Below, in pieces: positions 41,259 through 43,976 of a stretch of 43,976 nt of DNA. The notes beneath the pieces are model-generated. The model saw only the letters and a program-made list of their open reading frames with translations. It had not been told where the DNA came from and did not search any database. Made by a program: the position numbers and the translations under genes. How positions within the stretch are numbered: the stretch's first letter is position 1; the number at the start of each line of letters is the position of its first letter. Source of the stretch: Dehalococcoidia bacterium. Its GTDB lineage: Bacteria; Chloroflexota; Dehalococcoidia; SHYD01. The stretch lies in NCBI GenBank assembly GCA_009692945.1, contig SHYD01000014.1, positions 1 through 43,976 on the forward strand. Reading direction: 5' to 3'.

Positions 41259-41341
41259 TGGTGAGATCCCCCTGGTTCCTATTTGACTTAGCTATGAGTT
41301 TAGCATGCATGGCATCGCCGATGCACGTCCGTCCGAAGGCG

Positions 41342-41636
41342 GTAGGAGTTCACGATTGAGGCACGGTCGGGCTCAGCAGCGGGATTGCACGAGGGCGGCA
41401 GCCGCTGCGGGGGCCGTGGGGGGGACCCCACACAGAGAATCCTCCTCTTTTTTCGGGTTGGGGGGCGTGTTCCTGCGGCCGGCCCTGATTGCGGCACTAT
41501 CGGGCTCAGGAGCGGGAGTGCATGAGGGCGGCAGCCCTCTGCCGGGGGCGTGGGGGTGCCCCACACAGAGAACTCTCCTCTTTTTCCGGGTGGGGGGGCC
41601 TGGTTCATGCGGCTGGCCCCCGAGTCTGAACGCGAC
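41342..41636 (+). mobile_element. Tandem dimer of the IS66-type MITE
   Basis: The left end is GTAGGAGTTCACGATTGAGG and the right end is CGAGTCTGAACGCGAC (inward, GTCGCGTTCAGACTCGG). Two cores follow each other: GTGGGG-GGGA-CCCCAC (41416-41431) and GTGGGG-GTG-CCCCAC (41550-41564), each followed by CCTCTTTTT. At about 41488 the first unit's GGCCGGCCCTGATT runs directly into the second unit's GCACTATCGGGCTCAG, so the inner ends are missing. Flanking 8-mers do not match well. The 449-base gap 41259-41707 holds this dimer and a short repeat, no gene. Confidence 0.75.
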
Positions 41637-41674
41637 GGGGGCCGGTTTCAGTCCGCCCTACCTCTTTGTTCACC

Positions 41675-41707
41675 ATCTGCGGCTATCTGCGTAATCTGCG
41701 GATCGTT
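41675..41707 (+). repeat. Short ATCTGCG-type repeat at the end of an SDR gene
   Basis: ATCTGCGGCTATCTGCGTAA with TCTGCGGATCGTTC abuts the SDR stop codon. A related unit (TCTGCGGTAATCTGTGGATT) abuts the DUF6295 gene end near 12120. Confidence 0.5.
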
Positions 41708-42475
41708 CTACCCCGTCGGGAACTGCGCCAGCAGGCCGCCGTCACAGGGGAGGTCGACGCCGGTGATGAAGTCGGCGCTGGGTGACACCATGAACAGCAC
41801 GGCGTTGGCCTGGTCGGCTGGGCGGCCCCAGCGCTTGACCAGGATGTTCTTGGGGGGGTTAGCGTCGCTGCGGGGCGCGGCGTCGGGCATGCCCACCGGG
41901 GTGCCGGTCTGAGTGGGGGTCACCGAGTTCACCCGGATCCCGTGGGGCGCCAACTGCACCGCGAGCGAGCGGGTGAAATTGAGCAGCCCCGCCTTGGCCA
42001 CGCCGTAGGCGATGCGGATCGCCTCGCCCCGGTGGCCCGAGGTGGAGATCAGGTTCACCATGGCCCCACCCTTGCCCTGGGCTACCATCTGCCGGGCCAC
42101 CGCCTGGCTGAGCAGGAAGGTGCCGGTCAGGATGACGCCCAACACCTTATTCCAGTCCTCCAGCGTCGCCTCGAGGAAGGGCTTGCGGTCGGTAATGGCG
42201 GCGTCGTTGATCAGGATGTCGATGGCGCCAAAGGCGTCGACCGCGCTCTTGACGGCACGGGCCACGTCGGCGGGGCTGGTGATGTCGCAGGCCACCGCCA
42301 GCGCCTTCCCACCCTTTGCGGTGATCGAATCGGCGGCGGCCTTGGCGTAACCCTCGTTGAGGTCGAGGCAGACCACCGTTGCCCCCGCACCCGCCAGCGT
42401 CCGAGCGATCTCGGCGCCGATGTTGGGGCCGGTGCCGGAGACCAGCGCTATTTTTCCTTCGAGCATCTCATTCAC
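41708..42475 (-). CDS. Short-chain dehydrogenase/reductase
   Basis: The 255-residue SDR has VSGTGPNIGAEIA (cofactor motif with Pro), Asp in VVCLDLNEG (NAD preference), INDAAI replacing NNAG, the Ser in LISTSGHRG and YGVAKAG (Tyr/Lys), ending GVDLPCDGGLL. AAAGGAG precedes its ATG (minus strand). The 62-base gap to the next gene upstream suggests possible co-transcription with the Tat binding protein. Confidence 0.9.
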   Translation of the reverse strand: MNEMLEGKIALVSGTGPNIGAEIARTLAGAGATVVCLDLNEGYAKAAADSITAKGGKALAVACDITSPADVARAVKSAVDAFGAIDILINDAAITDRKPFLEATLEDWNKVLGVILTGTFLLSQAVARQMVAQGKGGAMVNLISTSGHRGEAIRIAYGVAKAGLLNFTRSLAVQLAPHGIRVNSVTPTQTGTPVGMPDAAPRSDANPPKNILVKRWGRPADQANAVLFMVSPSADFITGVDLPCDGGLLAQFPTG

Positions 42476-42537
42476 TCCTTTTTGTGTTCAAAAAAACGTT
42501 CGAGCGGTGAGGAGTTCGGGGCACCCGCCCAGGCGTA

Positions 42538-43707
42538 TCAGTTCAGGACCTGCCGGGCGATCTCGGCGGTCTTGTCGATGGCGGGCAGCATCTCCCAGTT
42601 GTGGAGCATCAGTTTTCGGCCGGGCGGCACCACCTTCTCCTTGGAGTAGGCTTCGACATCCTTGCGGCGGCTGTTGGTGACGCCCGCCTCACTGATGAGT
42701 TCTTGGCCTCTCTTCGTGAGCACCCAATTGGCAAAGACCTTGGCCGCGTTGGGATTGGGCGCCCGATTGAAGAAGTACAACACCGTGCTGTCATAGAAGA
42801 TGTTGTCCATGTGGTCGAAGTGGAGCGGCTTGAGGTTCTTGCCGATGCCCTTATCGAGGAACTCGTTCAGGATTTGGCGGAAGACGCCGCCGATGGCAAT
42901 GGGGAAGGTGCCGCGGATCATCGAATCCATCATCACCCGTTGGTCCCGGCCCAGCACCGCCTCCTGGTCTTTCCACACCCGCTTGATGATGTCGTCGCCC
43001 ACGCCCAGACGCATCACGGTGGCCGGGAGCCAGCCGCCGCCGAAGGTGCGGGGATCGCCGGCGAGGATCTTGCCCTTCCACTTGGGGTTGGTAAGGTCCT
43101 CCACTTTGGTGATCTCGCCGTCCTTCACGATGTCTGTGTTGATCCACAGCCACTCCGTCAATTCCTGAGACGCGCCGTAGGCGTAGCGCTTCTCCTTGTC
43201 CAGCCAACCGGCGTCGAAGCCGTCCACCCAGTTGGCGTCATCCACCACGTCGCTCCGGAACAGCAACGGGCGCACCGGCGCCAGCACCCCTTCCGGCAAC
43301 AGCCTCGCCAGATGGATCGTGACGCTGCTGGTGTTCACATCATACGCGTAGAGGCCGGCCTGCCGTTCGGCTGCGAGGCGTGGCGCAAACTGGCTGGCGA
43401 TCATGCTGGTATGGTCTACCGAGATCCCAGGGAACTCGGCTTGGAACGCGTCCACCAGTTTTCGGTAGCCGGGTCCAACGTCGGTCACCAGGGCGAGGCG
43501 CCCTTCCTTCCTGGCCAATTCGACGGTCTGGTCCCACTGCCGCTGCCACGCCGGGGCGGCCCCCGGCACCACTGCGGCGGGGCCGGGGGCCGGTGCGGCC
43601 GCGGGGGCGCAGGCGGCCGCCGCCGTCACCGCGGCGGTGGTGCCCATCACTCGCACCCAGGACCGGCGGGTCAATGCTCCTGGGGTTCTGTTTGAAGGTT
43701 CGGGCAT
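42538..43707 (-). CDS. Tat-exported ABC solute-binding lipoprotein, paralogue of the 33325 gene
   Basis: From ATG 43707 (CGGAGG upstream) the protein has 389 residues. The signal TRRSWVRVMGTTAAVTAAAA ends in a Cys followed by AP-rich sequence, a Tat lipoprotein. The mature start WQRQWDQTVELARKEGRLAL and AFQAEFPGISVD aligns well with the 33325-34497 protein (WQ..WD..V..A..EGRL.L; F...FPGI). Same type 2 fold, same length, and both lack transporter partners nearby, so they are probably duplicates with different ligands or signalling/scavenging roles. Confidence 0.88.
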   Translation of the reverse strand: MPEPSNRTPGALTRRSWVRVMGTTAAVTAAAACAPAAAPAPGPAAVVPGAAPAWQRQWDQTVELARKEGRLALVTDVGPGYRKLVDAFQAEFPGISVDHTSMIASQFAPRLAAERQAGLYAYDVNTSSVTIHLARLLPEGVLAPVRPLLFRSDVVDDANWVDGFDAGWLDKEKRYAYGASQELTEWLWINTDIVKDGEITKVEDLTNPKWKGKILAGDPRTFGGGWLPATVMRLGVGDDIIKRVWKDQEAVLGRDQRVMMDSMIRGTFPIAIGGVFRQILNEFLDKGIGKNLKPLHFDHMDNIFYDSTVLYFFNRAPNPNAAKVFANWVLTKRGQELISEAGVTNSRRKDVEAYSKEKVVPPGRKLMLHNWEMLPAIDKTAEIARQVLN

Positions 43708-43883
43708 CGGTCGGTACCTCCGGGGATCACTATGCGAACGGCGACCGTCGGGTATATCCGTAAGCCGCCCGAAAAGCGAGGCGATCATATGCTCGGCTTG
43801 TGGGGATGTCAAGAAAGGGTTCGACAGGTGTTGGCGAACAATGAAAGTGTCCGCCCTTAAGCAATCAGTGAAAATGTCCTCCT

Positions 43884-43976
43884 ATGAACAAGGACATGAT
43901 CACGATGACGGCGAAAGAACAGCGACGGATGCACGTGGTGACGCAGGTACTCAGCGGCGCGCTGAAGCTGCAGGAG
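43884..43976 (+). CDS. Transposase N-terminus (ISNCY/IS481-like), cut by right edge
   Basis: The frame from ATG 43884 reads MNKDMITMTAKEQRRMHVVT then QVLSGALKLQE and leaves the window. '(M)T.KE.rR..V...v..G.l...E' is the typical start of ISNCY-type transposases, a helix-turn-helix with a recognition-like first helix. The DNA before it has two similar strings, TGAAAGTGTCC (43842-43852) and TGAAAATGTCC, which resemble the ends of such elements. In-frame ATGs at 43896 and 43905 are alternative starts. Confidence 0.6.
   Translation, partial: MNKDMITMTAKEQRRMHVVTQVLSGALKLQE

Overview
The window is a GC-rich piece of chromosome. It most likely comes from a member of the Chloroflexota, and a Dehalococcoidia/SAR202-like lineage is my best guess. 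The reasons are: proline/threonine-rich (PT-type) linkers in exported proteins; a LysM protein and a VanY-type peptidase with domain layouts I associate with that phylum; an atpZ-B-E-F-H-A-G-D-C operon; and many CoA-transferase, SDR, amidohydrolase, MaoC, thiolase/DUF35 and Tat-exported solute-binding genes. No rRNA or marker protein settles the taxonomy, so this is inference.

Layout. 1-1712: edge of a transposase gene and a complete single-ORF IS66 element with an 8-bp target duplication. 1713-5514: tRNA-Lys, tRNA-Leu, a peptide-transporter ATPase pair (DppD/DppF type) and a receptor-type lipoprotein gene. 5700-16758: mostly minus-strand accessory genes, namely a membrane glycosyltransferase, SDR, an orphan antitoxin with a toxin stub, isochorismatase-like hydrolase, CaiB/BaiF transferase, MaoC hydratase, DUF6295, dienelactone hydrolase, VanY carboxypeptidase, polysaccharide deacetylase and a LysM protein. 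16847-26729: promoter and the ATP synthase operon, with ridA and a hotdog thioesterase inserted between atpA and atpG and an ATPase-gene remnant between atpG and atpD, followed by murA. 26816-43707: amidohydrolase, SDR, mgtE with a long leader, AHSA1-like protein, class V aminotransferase, DUF5808 protein, tRNA-Gln, two orphan Tat solute-binding proteins, two more SDRs, a VOC protein, a thiolase/DUF35 pair, HAD hydrolase, LCP protein and a thioredoxin-like protein. 43884-end: the start of another transposase.

The most striking feature is a family of dispersed repeats, about 150-220 bp each, present in more than a dozen copies. Good copies end in inverted repeats beginning GTA(A/T)..., closely similar to the ends of the local IS66 element. 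At least one copy has a perfect 8-bp target duplication (28767-28774 and 28938-28945) and two others have 7 of 8 matches. They look like IS66-driven MITEs. Most copies carry two consecutive hairpins whose stems differ in sequence between copies but keep their pairing, followed by a pyrimidine/T run. Copies lie in intergenic DNA, just after stop codons, inside the atp operon, and inside reading frames. One copy split a lipoprotein signal peptide and supplies a new ATG that overlaps the old frame's stop (ATGA). Two copies sit in frame inside one glycosyltransferase gene.

Other points of interest are a MurA with Asp at the catalytic Cys position (predicted fosfomycin insensitivity), a 24-codon upstream ORF plus terminator in the mgtE leader, and the unusual gene content of the atp operon. 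No CRISPR array, phage module or secondary-metabolite cluster was seen.
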